64,000 nucleotides of DNA, taken from positions 69,154 to 133,153 of the forward strand of contig DATAYM010000024.1 in NCBI GenBank assembly GCA_036272595.1, written 5' to 3'. The notes below the pieces were generated by a model. The model did not search any database. It had not been told where the DNA came from and was given only the letters and a program-made list of their open reading frames with translations. Numbering within the stretch: the first letter of the stretch is position 1; every line of letters starts with the position of its first letter. Positions 17,762 to 25,673 of this stretch are shown here, piece after piece. This stretch comes from Poindextera sp036272595. GTDB taxonomy: Bacteria; Pseudomonadota; Alphaproteobacteria; Caulobacterales; Caulobacteraceae. The translations under genes and the position numbers were made by a program.

Positions 17762-18397
17762 TCAAGGCTCCTCGCGCCAACTCTGAGGAAGGAGCGGACG
17801 AAAGCCAGAAAATCGCTCGACATCGACTGTCCAGCGCTCGGCCCCTCGTCCCGCAAGGAAGGCGAGGTGTATCACATTTTCGCCCCCCAAGGCCAAACCC
17901 AATTCGCCGGACCCGAAGGCGGCGAGAACGCGGGGTGGGTCGGGGCGCCTTTCGGCGAGGCCGATCAGCTTGCGCCGACCGTCCGCCGCGCCGTCCGCAG
18001 CCTCGATCAGCCACGCCGCCTTGTCCGTGGCGATGGCGGCGCGAACCTTCTCGAAGCCGGAGGTAAGCGTCCCGGCGCGGCGCGCAAGGCCGAGGCCGGC
18101 CAAAATCCGCGCCGCCAGCAACCGCTCGACCAGGTCCGCCAGGCCGGGCGCGGCGGAAACCTTGGTCTTGGCGGCGCGCGAGAAGCCGCCCTTGGCCGCC
18201 GCCGTCTCGATCGAGATCCGGTTGGCGGCGACCCAGAGGCCGCGTCCCGGCAGCTTGCCGGCGAGGTCCGGCGTCACCGTCCCGTCCGGTCCGGCGACGA
18301 AGCGGATCAGCCGGGACTCGTCCAGCACCTCGCCGGAGACGAGGTCGCGCCGTTCGCGATGGGCCGTGGCGTGAGTCAGGTCAGCGATCCGGTTCAG
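17762..18397 (-). CDS. ylxR: YlxR/DUF448 RNA-binding protein with L7Ae-like C-terminal part
   Basis: A nucleic-acid-binding protein encoded between nusA and infB, as in most bacteria. Conserved DUF448 features are LIRFVAGPDGTVTPDL, KLPGRGLWVAA and, upstream, HRERRDLVSGE. The C-terminal half (LLAARILAGLGLARRAG) resembles L7Ae-type domains. The first standard start in frame is GTG at 18328, but that would cut off the RRDLVSGE element of the domain. The open frame continues upstream to a CTG at 18397 overlapping the nusA stop (CTGA), giving 211 residues, and I use that. No ATG, GTG or TTG lies between them. If CTG is not used, the protein is 188 residues. Confidence 0.8.
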   Translation of the reverse strand: MNRIADLTHATAHRERRDLVSGEVLDESRLIRFVAGPDGTVTPDLAGKLPGRGLWVAANRISIETAAAKGGFSRAAKTKVSAAPGLADLVERLLAARILAGLGLARRAGTLTSGFEKVRAAIATDKAAWLIEAADGAADGRRKLIGLAERRPDPPRVLAAFGSGELGLALGGENVIHLAFLAGRGAERWTVDVERFSGFRPLLPQSWREEP

Positions 18398-20043
18398 GCG
18401 CTCTCGCCCGCCTCGGCCAGGGCCTGCTCGTCCTCGGCGAACTCGCCGTCGACCAGTTCCTCCGGCTCCGGCTCCGGCTCCGGCTCGATCCAGCCCATGG
18501 CGATGCGGGCGCGCATGATCAGGGCCTCGGCGGCCTCGGGCGTCAGCGCGAAGCTTTCCAGGATGCCCGGCTCGCGCACCCGCTCGCCGTCCTTGTTCTC
18601 GAACCAGCCGCGCAGGTCGTCCGGCACCAGGCCGGCCAGGTCCTCGACCGTCTTCACCTCACCCTCGCCCAGCGCGACGCTGATCGGCAGGGTGACGCCC
18701 TCGACGTCCAGGAGGGCGTCCTCGACGCCCAGTTCGCGGCGCTTCTCGTCGTATTCGGCGGCTTCCTTTTCCAGGAAGTCGCGGGCGCGGGCCTGCAGTT
18801 CCTCGGCGGTGTCCTCGCCGAAGCCCTCGATGGCGGCGATCTCCGAGGCGTCGACATAGGCGACGTCCTCGACCGTGGCGAAGCCTTCGGTGACCAGCAG
18901 CTGGGCGATGACCTCGTCGACGTCCAGGGCTTCCTGGAACAGCTGGGTGCGTTCGGCGAACTCGCGCTGGCGGCGCTCGCTCTCCTGGCTCTCGGTCATG
19001 ATGTCGATCTGCCAGCCGGTCAGCTGGCTGGCCAGGCGGACGTTCTGGCCGCGGCGGCCGATGGCCAGCGACAGCTGCTCATCGGGCACCACCACCTCGA
19101 CCCGCTCGTCCTCCTCGTCCATCACCACCTTGGAGACCTCGGCGGGGGCCAGGGCGTTGACCAGGAAGGCCGCCTCGTCCGGCGACCAGGGGATGATGTC
19201 GATCTTCTCGCCCTGCAACTCAGCCACCACCGCCTGCACGCGCGATCCGCGCATGCCGACGCAGGCGCCGACCGGGTCGATGGAGCTGTCGTTGGAGACC
19301 ACCGCCATCTTGGCGCGGCTGCCGGGATCGCGGGCGATGGCGCGGATCTCGATCACCCCGTCATAGACCTCCGGGACCTCCTGGGCGAACAGCTTGGCCA
19401 TGAAGCCGCCATGGGCGCGCGACAACATGATCTGCGGGCCCTTGGCCTCGCGACGCACGTCGTAGATGTAGCTGCGGATGCGGTCGCCGACCTGGAAGTT
19501 CTCGCGGGGAATGGCCTGGTCGCGGCGCACGACGCCTTCGCCGCGGCCGAGGTCGACGACGATGTTGCCGTATTCGACCCGCTTGACCGAGCCGTTGACG
19601 ATCTCGCCGACGCGATCCTTGAACTCCTCGTACTGGCGCTCGCGCTCGGCGTCGCGGACCTTCCCGGTCACCACTTGCCGCGCCATCTGCGTCTGCACCC
19701 GGCCGAACTCGAAGGGCGGCAGGATCTCTTCGTAGGTCTTGCCGACGAAGGCGTCCTTGTCGTCCAGCTTGGCGTCGCTCAGGCTCTTGAAGGCGTAGGT
19801 GTTTTCGATCGGTTCTTCGTCGTCGACCACCGTGACGATGCGGGTGATGGTGGTCTCGCCGGTCTTCTGGTCGATGTGCACGCGGATGTCGTGCTCGGCG
19901 CCGTAGCGGCTGCGGGCGGCCTTCTGCACCGCCTCCTCGATGGCTTCGATGACGATCTCGCGCTCGATCGACTTCTCGCGCGCGACGGCGTCGGCGATCT
20001 GCAGAAGTTCGAGCCGGTTGGCGGAAATGCCGCTGAGGGCCAT
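18394..20043 (-). CDS. nusA: Transcription termination/antitermination protein NusA
   Basis: An RNA-polymerase-associated elongation factor of 549 residues. In order it has the N-terminal RNAP-binding domain, an S1 domain (GSVKRVEYGNIVVDLGRGEG near 150), two KH domains (VGACVGMRGSRVQAVVAEL and LAIGRRGQNVRLASQL), and two C-terminal acidic helix-hairpin-helix-like repeats (LLVTEGFATVEDVAY, IAAIEGFGEDTAEEL). It ends with an EPEPEPEPEE tail. The longer C-terminus with two repeats matches proteobacterial NusA. It starts four bases after the rimP stop and overlaps the ylxR start, indicating one operon. Confidence 0.97.
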   Translation of the reverse strand: MALSGISANRLELLQIADAVAREKSIEREIVIEAIEEAVQKAARSRYGAEHDIRVHIDQKTGETTITRIVTVVDDEEPIENTYAFKSLSDAKLDDKDAFVGKTYEEILPPFEFGRVQTQMARQVVTGKVRDAERERQYEEFKDRVGEIVNGSVKRVEYGNIVVDLGRGEGVVRRDQAIPRENFQVGDRIRSYIYDVRREAKGPQIMLSRAHGGFMAKLFAQEVPEVYDGVIEIRAIARDPGSRAKMAVVSNDSSIDPVGACVGMRGSRVQAVVAELQGEKIDIIPWSPDEAAFLVNALAPAEVSKVVMDEEDERVEVVVPDEQLSLAIGRRGQNVRLASQLTGWQIDIMTESQESERRQREFAERTQLFQEALDVDEVIAQLLVTEGFATVEDVAYVDASEIAAIEGFGEDTAEELQARARDFLEKEAAEYDEKRRELGVEDALLDVEGVTLPISVALGEGEVKTVEDLAGLVPDDLRGWFENKDGERVREPGILESFALTPEAAEALIMRARIAMGWIEPEPEPEPEELVDGEFAEDEQALAEAGESA

Positions 20044-20047
20044 GGGT

Positions 20048-20617
20048 CTACTCCGGGTTTGCGTCCGTGGACGCCTGTTCGTGTTGAAGCTGATCTTGGT
20101 GTTGCAATCGGGCGGCGCGCTGGTCGGCGCCGTGCTTGAGCAGCTTGTCGGTCAGGGCGAGCTTGGCCTCGGTGATCCAGGCGAACGGGACCAGCGCGGT
20201 CTCCGCCTCGCCCTCCAGGTCGATGGCGACGTTGTCGCCGTCGATCCCGGCCAGTTCGCCCTTGAAGCGCTTGCGGCCGTCGGCCAGCCGATCGAGCTCG
20301 AGGCGGGCCTCGAAGCCCTCGTAGGTCGCGAAGTCCTTCAGCCGCGTCAGCGGCCGGTCGACGCCGGGACTGGAGACCTCGAGCAGATAGTCGCCCGCGA
20401 TCGGGTCGGCGGCCTCGAGCACGTCGCCGATGGCGCGGGACAGCTTGGCGCAATCCTCGACATTCATGTCGCCGCCCGTGTCCTCGGCCATGATCTGCAG
20501 CCGCCTGGAGACGGTCCCGCCCGTCAGGCGAACGCGCACGATCTCATAACCCATCGCTTCCGCGACCGGGTCGATGAGCTCCAGGACGGAGCGGTCTTCA
20601 CGCGTCTTGCCGCGCAA
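20048..20617 (-). CDS. rimP: Ribosome maturation factor RimP
   Basis: A 30S assembly factor, first gene of the nusA-infB unit. The chosen TTG at 20617 gives 189 residues. It has AGGA six bases upstream and keeps the conserved start of the fold, REDRSVLELIDPVAEAMGYE. The open frame continues to a TTG at 20638, but that lies in the T-run of an upstream terminator. Other signatures are DCAKLSRAIGDVLEAADPI and YLLEVSSPGVDRPLTRLKDF, which are diagnostic of RimP. The C-terminal tail is Gln/His-rich. Confidence 0.93.
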   Translation of the reverse strand: MRGKTREDRSVLELIDPVAEAMGYEIVRVRLTGGTVSRRLQIMAEDTGGDMNVEDCAKLSRAIGDVLEAADPIAGDYLLEVSSPGVDRPLTRLKDFATYEGFEARLELDRLADGRKRFKGELAGIDGDNVAIDLEGEAETALVPFAWITEAKLALTDKLLKHGADQRAARLQHQDQLQHEQASTDANPE

Positions 20618-20635
20618 GTCAGGTCCTCGAACCAA

Positions 20636-20667
20636 CAAAAAAGCGGCTGGCCTTTTGGGCCGCCGCT
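20636..20667 (-). terminator. Rho-independent terminator between the Nudix/ahpD unit and rimP
   Basis: Read on the minus strand, arms AGCGGC-GGCC and GGCC-a-GCCGCT (20657-20667 and 20642-20652) close on an AAAA loop and are followed by a run of six T (+ strand A-run 20637-20642). It would end transcripts from the Nudix gene just before the rimP ribosome site, implying a separate rimP promoter or partial read-through. Confidence 0.75.
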
Positions 20668-20747
20668 CGAAAACGCCATCCAGCGCTAACGATCGATGTG
20701 AAGGACAATATAGGCGTTGGCCGGCGTCTTCGCCAGCCCCTTTCGAC

Positions 20748-21299
20748 TCACCGCGTCCGCGCCGCGATCGCGAGCCGCAGGAGGAGCGCCTGCTCGTCGC
20801 GGACGCTGGCCAGAGCGCGGCCGATCGGCGTCATCCGCGAATGGGTCTCCCACTGGTCGCGCACGATGCGCCGGCGGTCGTGTTCGATCGCCTCCACCAC
20901 ATGCAGGCTCTGGAAGAAATCCGGATAGGGATAGGCATAACCCTCAGGCCGCCGCGCCAGATGCCGGAAGTGCAGGAAGCCGAAGCGCCGCGCTGCCTCG
21001 AACCGCCAGCCGGTCTCCTCGGCGATCTCGCGGACCAGGGCGGCGTCCTGCGACTCCCCGGTCTCGCGCCGGCCGCCCGGCATGACGTGGCCGGAGCCGT
21101 CGGGGTCGCGGATCACGCACACCATGCTCTTGCGGAAGACCACCGCGCGCACTGAACTCACCAGGGCGTCCGGCGGCGGCTCGCCGGTGGCGTAAAGCCG
21201 CTGCTCCAGCCGAACGCCGCCGCCCCAGACGTTCAGGCGCGGCGCCGCATCGGCGGGGGCCAGGCGGCCGAGCCAGTCGGCGAGCCCGCCTTCCGTCAC
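20748..21299 (-). CDS. Nudix hydrolase
   Basis: A Nudix pyrophosphohydrolase of 183 residues. The Nudix box is complete: GGRRETGESQ then REIAEETGW (G-x5-E-x7-REUxEExGU), which binds the divalent metal. Flanking strands are VFRKSMVCVIRDPDGSGHVM and the helix-rich C-terminus. The substrate cannot be predicted, but coupling to ahpD suggests an oxidised or damaged nucleotide. It starts at GTG 21299, sharing four bases with the ahpD stop (GTGA), so it is translationally coupled. The frame extends far upstream, but only inside ahpD and oxyR antisense. Confidence 0.88.
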   Translation of the reverse strand: MTEGGLADWLGRLAPADAAPRLNVWGGGVRLEQRLYATGEPPPDALVSSVRAVVFRKSMVCVIRDPDGSGHVMPGGRRETGESQDAALVREIAEETGWRFEAARRFGFLHFRHLARRPEGYAYPYPDFFQSLHVVEAIEHDRRRIVRDQWETHSRMTPIGRALASVRDEQALLLRLAIAARTR

Positions 21300-21832
21300 C
21301 CGTTGGCCGCCTCTTCGCCGGCGACCACGTGGGAGACGGCGTTGACCACCGCGGCGATGCGCATGGCCGCCTGGATGGCCGTATTGGGCAGGCCGTGCTT
21401 CTTCAGCTCGGCCTCGTGGGCGTCGAGGCAGGCGCCGCAGCCGTTGATCGCCGAGACCGCCATCGACCAGAGCTCGAAATCGGCCTTGTCGACCCCGGGA
21501 TTGGCGATGATGTTCATGCGCAGCCGCGCCGGCAGCGTCCGGTACTCTGGATTGTGCATGATGTGGATGGCCCGATAGTAGACGTTGTTCATGGCCATGA
21601 TCGCCGCCGCCGCCTTGGCCGCGGTGATCCCGGTTTCCGAGAGGCCCGATTCGCTCGCCGTCGCTTCCGTCGCCTTGACGACCGCCGGGACCCCGGCGGC
21701 GTGGGCCGAGGCCACGAAGCAGCCCCACTTCTGCTGGTCGGTGAGCAGGGTCTCGGCGGCCAGCGACGACAGGTTGAGGCTCAGGTCCTTGGCATAGACC
21801 GGCAGGGACGCGCGCAGCGCTTCGAGGTCCAT
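21296..21832 (-). CDS. ahpD: Alkyl hydroperoxide reductase-associated protein AhpD
   Basis: A carboxymuconolactone-decarboxylase-fold peroxidase of 178 residues. The active site AINGCGACLDAHE holds Cys132, Cys135 and His139, the CxxC-x3-H pattern of AhpD. The upstream helix WSMAVSAIN and a Glu-bearing segment complete the proton relay. AhpD normally reduces AhpC with lipoyl reductant, but no ahpC gene lies next to it. It is divergent from oxyR over a 160-base gap, so OxyR control is likely. Length matches the family. Confidence 0.93.
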   Translation of the reverse strand: MDLEALRASLPVYAKDLSLNLSSLAAETLLTDQQKWGCFVASAHAAGVPAVVKATEATASESGLSETGITAAKAAAAIMAMNNVYYRAIHIMHNPEYRTLPARLRMNIIANPGVDKADFELWSMAVSAINGCGACLDAHEAELKKHGLPNTAIQAAMRIAAVVNAVSHVVAGEEAANG

Positions 21833-21943
21833 CGATTTTCCTCTCTTCGGGCCCCCGGCAGCCTATCACCGCCGATCGAGCGATTGCAGGCGCAAAGCTT
21901 CCGCGCCGGCGGAGTGAAAGATGGGAATCGGCGTCTAGAAATT

Positions 21944-21953
21944 CAATCGATTG
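21944..21953. promoter_or_regulatory. Palindrome in the ahpD-oxyR intergenic region
   Basis: CAATCGATTG is a perfect 10-bp palindrome within an AT-richer stretch (ATT..TTC flanks extend it imperfectly), 40 bases upstream of the oxyR start. The spot suits autoregulation and ahpD activation by OxyR. The sequence does not match the full four-block OxyR consensus of enterobacteria, so the assignment is tentative. Confidence 0.35.
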
Positions 21954-21992
21954 TTCTTTGAGCCAGCATCGAGCGGGCCTATATCGCTGCCC

Positions 21993-22886
21993 ATGCTGCC
22001 GACGTTGCGCCAACTGCAATATCTGAAGCTCCTGGCCGAACAGGGCTCGTTCAGCCGCGCCGCCGAGGCCGCGCACGTCACCCAGCCGACGCTCTCGGCC
22101 GGGGTGCAGGAGCTGGAGAAGATATTGGGCGCGCCGGTGGTCGACCGCGCCCGCGCCGGCGTCATCCTCACCCCCGTCGGCGAGGAAGCGGTCAGCCGCG
22201 CCTGCGACATCCTGGCCCGCGCCGAAGACCTGGTGCAGGCGGCCAAGAGCGCCGGCCAGCCGCTCTCCGGCCGCTTTCGGCTGGGCGTCATCCCGACCAT
22301 CGCGCCCTTCCTGTTGCCCAGGGCGCTGCCGGCCCTGCGCGCGCAGTTTCCCAAGCTGAAGCTTTTCCTGCGCGAGGATCAGACCCAGAAGCTGATCGCG
22401 GCGCTGAAGGCCGGCGCCCTGGACGCAGCCCTGATCGCCCTGCCCTACGACACCCAGGGCCTGGAGACCGCCGCGGTCGGCGACGACGAGCTGATGGCGG
22501 CCCTGCCCGCCAACCACCCGCTGGTCGGTTCGGGCCCGATCGCCCCGGAGCGGCTGGCCGGCGCCGACCTGATCCTGCTCGAGGACGGTCACTGCCTGCG
22601 CGAACACGTCCTGGCCAATTGCGGCATCGAGCCGCCCAGGCCCAATGACGAGGGAACCTTCACGGCCACCTCCCTGCCGACCCTGGTGCAGATGATCGGC
22701 TCGGGGCTCGGCGTCTCCTTCCTGCCGGCCATGGCGGTGGAGGCGGGCTTGGCCGAGGACGCGCCGATCAGCATCCGCGCCGTCGCGACCGCCCATCCCA
22801 GCCGTCAGATCGTCGTCGCCTGGCGCGCCGGCTCCAGCCGCGGGGCCGAGGGCCGGCTGCTGGCGGAGACCCTGCGCGGGGTCTAG
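21993..22886 (+). CDS. oxyR: Hydrogen-peroxide-sensing LysR-type regulator OxyR
   Basis: A LysR-family regulator of 297 residues. The winged HTH is in residues 1-60 (SFSRAAEAAHVTQPTLSAGVQELEKILG). The effector domain contains HCLREHVLANC with Cys201 and Cys210 separated by eight residues, the spacing of the redox pair (C199/C208) in E. coli OxyR. A divergent ahpD supports the call. I chose ATG 21993, since the frame opens at TTG 21951 but the conserved LysR start is LPTLRQLQYLK. No strong ribosome site precedes it, and a TATAT stretch 12 bases upstream could be a -10 of a short-leader transcript. Confidence 0.93.
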   Translation: MLPTLRQLQYLKLLAEQGSFSRAAEAAHVTQPTLSAGVQELEKILGAPVVDRARAGVILTPVGEEAVSRACDILARAEDLVQAAKSAGQPLSGRFRLGVIPTIAPFLLPRALPALRAQFPKLKLFLREDQTQKLIAALKAGALDAALIALPYDTQGLETAAVGDDELMAALPANHPLVGSGPIAPERLAGADLILLEDGHCLREHVLANCGIEPPRPNDEGTFTATSLPTLVQMIGSGLGVSFLPAMAVEAGLAEDAPISIRAVATAHPSRQIVVAWRAGSSRGAEGRLLAETLRGV

Positions 22887-23158
22887 CGGCCGGCGGGCGC
22901 AGGCGCGGTCCCGGCCATTCCGTCCAGCTCGTGCACCCAGGCGCCGTCGCGGCGCACGTCCACGACGCCGCAGTCCCCCACCCGGCGCAGCACCGCGCGC
23001 ATCTGATAGGCCGGCGGCAGGTCGGCGAGGCGTTTCGGCCGCAGGCGCCCGGCCGAGGCGGTGGGGACGGTGTGCGGTGGCGTGCAGGCGGCGATCTGGG
23101 CCGGAGTCGGAGGCAGCGGAGCGGCGATCAGGGCCGCAGCCAGAAGCAGGGCGGACAT
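22883..23158 (-). CDS. Small secreted hypothetical protein
   Basis: A protein of 91 residues with a signal-like start (SALLLAAALIAAPLPPTPA). The ATG at 23158 has AAGGGAG about eight bases upstream, which supports translation. The mature part carries two cysteines (IAACTPPH, VGDCGVVDV) and ends in a WVHELDG motif. No known family. Its stop codon overlaps the oxyR stop on the opposite strand (CTAG shared at 22883-22886). Confidence 0.65.
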   Translation of the reverse strand: MSALLLAAALIAAPLPPTPAQIAACTPPHTVPTASAGRLRPKRLADLPPAYQMRAVLRRVGDCGVVDVRRDGAWVHELDGMAGTAPAPAGR

Positions 23159-23241
23159 CGCAAATCTCCCTTGGAGATCAACCACAATATTCCTTCTCCC
23201 GCCGCGGATCGCCGTAAAATTCAAAGGCCGATCACTCAGAG

Positions 23242-23266
23242 CCCCTTCCCCCTCGCGGGGAAGGGG
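23242..23266. repeat. REP-like palindrome
   Basis: The perfect inverted repeat CCCCTTCCCC-ctcgc-GGGGAAGGGG has 10-bp arms and a five-base loop. A related C/G-run segment lies at 23347-23380. Such elements are widespread extragenic repeats in GC-rich alphaproteobacteria. The 217 bases between the small secreted gene and the insertion sequence otherwise show no gene. Confidence 0.6.
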
Positions 23267-23374
23267 TTGGGGATGGGGGCGCCAGCGCAAGCCTCGCTGA
23301 TTTGATCGATGTTTTTCGAGCGGCCAACCGGACGGACGGTGCTGCACCCCACCCCTGACCCCTCCCCGCAAGGG

Positions 23375-24541
23375 CAGGGGAATCGCATATGGCGCTGGAG
23401 TCGGATTGTTAGCTCGAACGGGATTCTGAAGTTGTCTCCATATCGGTTGGAGATGGCGGATGGAGACGTTTTCGAGCTGTTTTTCTGAGGTCGATGATCC
23501 ACGGGCGGGCAACCGGCGGCACAACCTGCTTGAGCTGATGTTCGTGGCGCTGGCGGCGGTGCTGTGCGGAGCGGAGGATTGCACCGACATGGCGATCTTC
23601 GCCCGATCGAAGCTGGCCCTGCTGCAGCAGGTGGTGAAGCTGGAGCATGGACCGCCGAGCCACGACACCTTCAGCCGGGTGTTCCGTCTGGTCGAGCCGG
23701 AGCCGTTCGAGGCGGCCTTCGCCAAGTTCACCGCCGCCTTCGCCGGAGCCCTGAAGGGCGTGGTGGCGATCGACGGCAAGGCCCTGCGCGGAGCCTATGA
23801 GCGGGGCTGCAAGACCACCCCGCTGCATCTGGTCAACATCTGGTCGGCCGAGGCGCGGCTGGTGATTGGCCAGCGCCTGGCGCCGGGCCGCAACGAAGCG
23901 CTGGGAGCTCAGCAGGCCCTGGCCCTTCTATGCCTGGACGGCTGCATCGTCACCGCAGACGCCCTCCACTGCCGGGCCGACACCGCCCAGGCCATTCTGG
24001 ACGCCGGCGCCGACTACGCCCTGGCGCTGAAGGCCAACCATCCCACCCTGCTGGCCCAGGCGCAGGCGCTCATCGAGGCCGCCGATCCGGCCCGGGAAGC
24101 GGTCAGCGGCCCAATCAAGGCCCATGACCGCGTCGAGGGGCGAACCGCCATCGTCGCCGCCGCCACCGGGATGGACTTCCCGGGCCTCGCCGCCGTCGCC
24201 AGGGTCGAGACCTATCGCAAGAGCGCCGGAGAGCCGGAGCCGGTCATCGTCCGCTGGTTCCTGCTCTCGACCCACCTCTCCGCCGAGAAAATGATCGAGG
24301 TCGCCAGGACACACTGGACCATCGAGAACCAACTCCACTGGGTCCTCGACGTCGCCTTCGGCGAAGACGCCGCCCGCAGCCGCAAAGACAACGCCCCTCA
24401 GAACCTCGCCCTGCTCAGAAAGCTCGCCCTCAACCTCCTGCGCCAACATCCAGACAAAGGATCCATCAAGGGCAAGATCAAGCGCGCCGGATGGGACGAC
24501 AGCTTCCTGCTCTCACTCCTCAGTCATATGCGATAGCCCTG
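23375..24541 (+). mobile_element. ISAs1-family insertion sequence, complete
   Basis: A 1167-bp element with 17-bp terminal inverted repeats at 23375-23391 and 24525-24541. They match at 15 of 17 positions (CAGGG..ATCGCATATG) and begin with the CAGGG typical of ISAs1 ends. The single transposase gene is intact and its stop codon lies inside the right repeat. Flanking 10-mers (CCCGCAAGGG and CCCAACGGGG) agree at only six positions, so a clean target duplication is not visible. The element sits in a REP-like C/G-rich stretch. Confidence 0.85.
23460..24536 (+). CDS. ISAs1-family transposase
   Basis: A DDE transposase of 358 residues. The N-terminal DUF4277-like region (SCFSEVDDPRAGNRRHNLLEL) precedes the catalytic core. 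First Asp is in GVVAIDGKALRGAY, second in IVTADALHC, and the Glu region is NQLHWVLDVAFGEDAARSRK. The C-terminus NAPQNLALLRKLALNLLRQ and AGWDDSFLLSLLSHMR is a signature of the ISAs1 group. It is full length with no frameshift, so the element may be active. Start ATG 23460 lies 85 bases inside the left end. Confidence 0.95.
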   Translation: METFSSCFSEVDDPRAGNRRHNLLELMFVALAAVLCGAEDCTDMAIFARSKLALLQQVVKLEHGPPSHDTFSRVFRLVEPEPFEAAFAKFTAAFAGALKGVVAIDGKALRGAYERGCKTTPLHLVNIWSAEARLVIGQRLAPGRNEALGAQQALALLCLDGCIVTADALHCRADTAQAILDAGADYALALKANHPTLLAQAQALIEAADPAREAVSGPIKAHDRVEGRTAIVAAATGMDFPGLAAVARVETYRKSAGEPEPVIVRWFLLSTHLSAEKMIEVARTHWTIENQLHWVLDVAFGEDAARSRKDNAPQNLALLRKLALNLLRQHPDKGSIKGKIKRAGWDDSFLLSLLSHMR

Positions 24542-24576
24542 CCCAACGGGGGAGGATTCCGGGGTGGAGCCCCCCG

Positions 24577-24999
24577 TCAGGCGTCGACGCGGGCCTCGGC
24601 GTAGCCGCTGAGGACCTGGACGCCGTCCTGGTTAACGGTGGAGACGTCGAGTTCGACGATCTTCTGGCCGCCCTCGTCCTTGATCGCCTTGACGGTGGCG
24701 GTGGAGTCCAGGGTGTCGCCCGGCCAGACCTGGCTGGTGAAGCGCACGCCGTACTTGGTCAGCCGCGCGTCGCCGACATAGTCGGTCAGCATCTTGCCGG
24801 TCATGCCCATGGTCAGCATGCCGTGGGCGAACACCGACGGATAGCCGGCCACCTTGGTGGTGAAGATCTCGTCGGTGTGCAGCGGGTTGTAGTCGCCCGA
24901 GGCCCCGGCGTACTGGACGATCTGGGTGCGCTTCAGGTCCTCGACCAGGCGGGCGGTGTGGGTGTCGCCTTCCTTCAGCTTGCTGGCGCTCAATGCCAT
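24577..24999 (-). CDS. MaoC-type (R)-hydratase
   Basis: A hot-dog-fold enoyl hydratase-like protein of 140 residues. The active-site signature YAGASGDYNPLHTDE near residue 30 supplies the catalytic Asp and His pair of MaoC/PhaJ hydratases, followed by SVFAHGMLTMGMTG. Likely reaction: stereospecific hydration of trans-2-enoyl-CoA or a related thioester. It lies 15 bases downstream of a second MaoC-like gene. In many actinobacteria and alphaproteobacteria two such halves form a heteromeric hydratase, so a complex with the 25015-25527 product is probable. Confidence 0.9.
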   Translation of the reverse strand: MALSASKLKEGDTHTARLVEDLKRTQIVQYAGASGDYNPLHTDEIFTTKVAGYPSVFAHGMLTMGMTGKMLTDYVGDARLTKYGVRFTSQVWPGDTLDSTATVKAIKDEGGQKIVELDVSTVNQDGVQVLSGYAEARVDA

Positions 25000-25014
25000 G
25001 TCTCGATCCTCCTC

Positions 25015-25527
25015 TTAAGACGCCGGCGCGTCGACGGGGCGTTCGGTGCGAACGCCGACGGAGCGGGCGGTGATGACCAGTTCGCCCTTCTTGTCGCGGT
25101 ATTCGGTGACCGACTCCGAGAAGACCAGCTTGCCGGAGCGCTTGCCTTCCTTTTCCCAGGTCTTGCCGGGCGCCGAGGTCGCGGTCAGCACGTCGCCGGG
25201 CTTCAGGTGACGGTGATATTCGAAATGCTGCTCGGCGTGCAGGCCGCCGCCGCCTCCACCGCCGCCGCCTCCACCGCCGCCCTCGCGGGGCGGGGTCCCG
25301 GTGGGGTTCTTGCCGGAGCCGAACCAGGGCTGGCCGATCTTCGGGCGCAGGAAATAGTCGGGATCGAACTGGGCGCTGGCCTGGGCGAAGGTCGGAGGCG
25401 CGATGATGCCGCCGGCCTCCGTGCCCTTGGCGTGGTCCGCGTCGGAATAGACGGGGTTGGGATCGCCGACCGAGCGGGCGAACATCAGGATGTGGCTGGC
25501 TTCGACGGGAAATGTTTTTGCGGCCAT
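25015..25527 (-). CDS. MaoC N-terminal-domain protein (FAS1-like dehydratase) with poly-glycine run
   Basis: A 170-residue hot-dog-fold partner subunit. Features are SHILMFARSVGDPNPVYSDADHAKG, APPTFAQASAQFDPDYFL and the C-terminal RHLKPGDVLTATSAPGKTWEKE. The catalytic Asp/His pair of the partner MaoC domain is not obvious here, as expected for the structural half. An uninterrupted run of 13 glycines (residues 83-95) is coded by a 15-bp tandem repeat at 25244-25281. It probably forms a loop of variable length. The gene is first in a two-gene operon. Confidence 0.85.
   Translation of the reverse strand: MAAKTFPVEASHILMFARSVGDPNPVYSDADHAKGTEAGGIIAPPTFAQASAQFDPDYFLRPKIGQPWFGSGKNPTGTPPREGGGGGGGGGGGGGLHAEQHFEYHRHLKPGDVLTATSAPGKTWEKEGKRSGKLVFSESVTEYRDKKGELVITARSVGVRTERPVDAPAS
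25244..25281. repeat. 15-bp tandem repeat coding poly-Gly
   Basis: Two full copies of CCGCCGCCGCCTCCA followed by a partial third. The unit is a multiple of three, so copy-number change by slippage would alter the glycine run in the MaoC-like protein without shifting frame. Confidence 0.8.
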
Positions 25528-25673
25528 GGGGCTTCCTCTTCAATTCGGCCGCCCGCTTTTAAGGAGCGCGCCTTGGCTCCACTCAGCCGGCTTGGCGGGC
25601 CGCCGTCAACCGCCGATCCGACCTGACGCTGCGGCGCCTGTTCGGATACCCTGTTTGGCCCTAGGAGACGCCG

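Noticed and set aside
24546..24577. ACGGGGG/CCCCCGT arms between the IS and the MaoC gene
   Set aside because: The 18-base loop and absence of a T-run make a terminator unlikely; the arms may be leftovers of the REP-like element.
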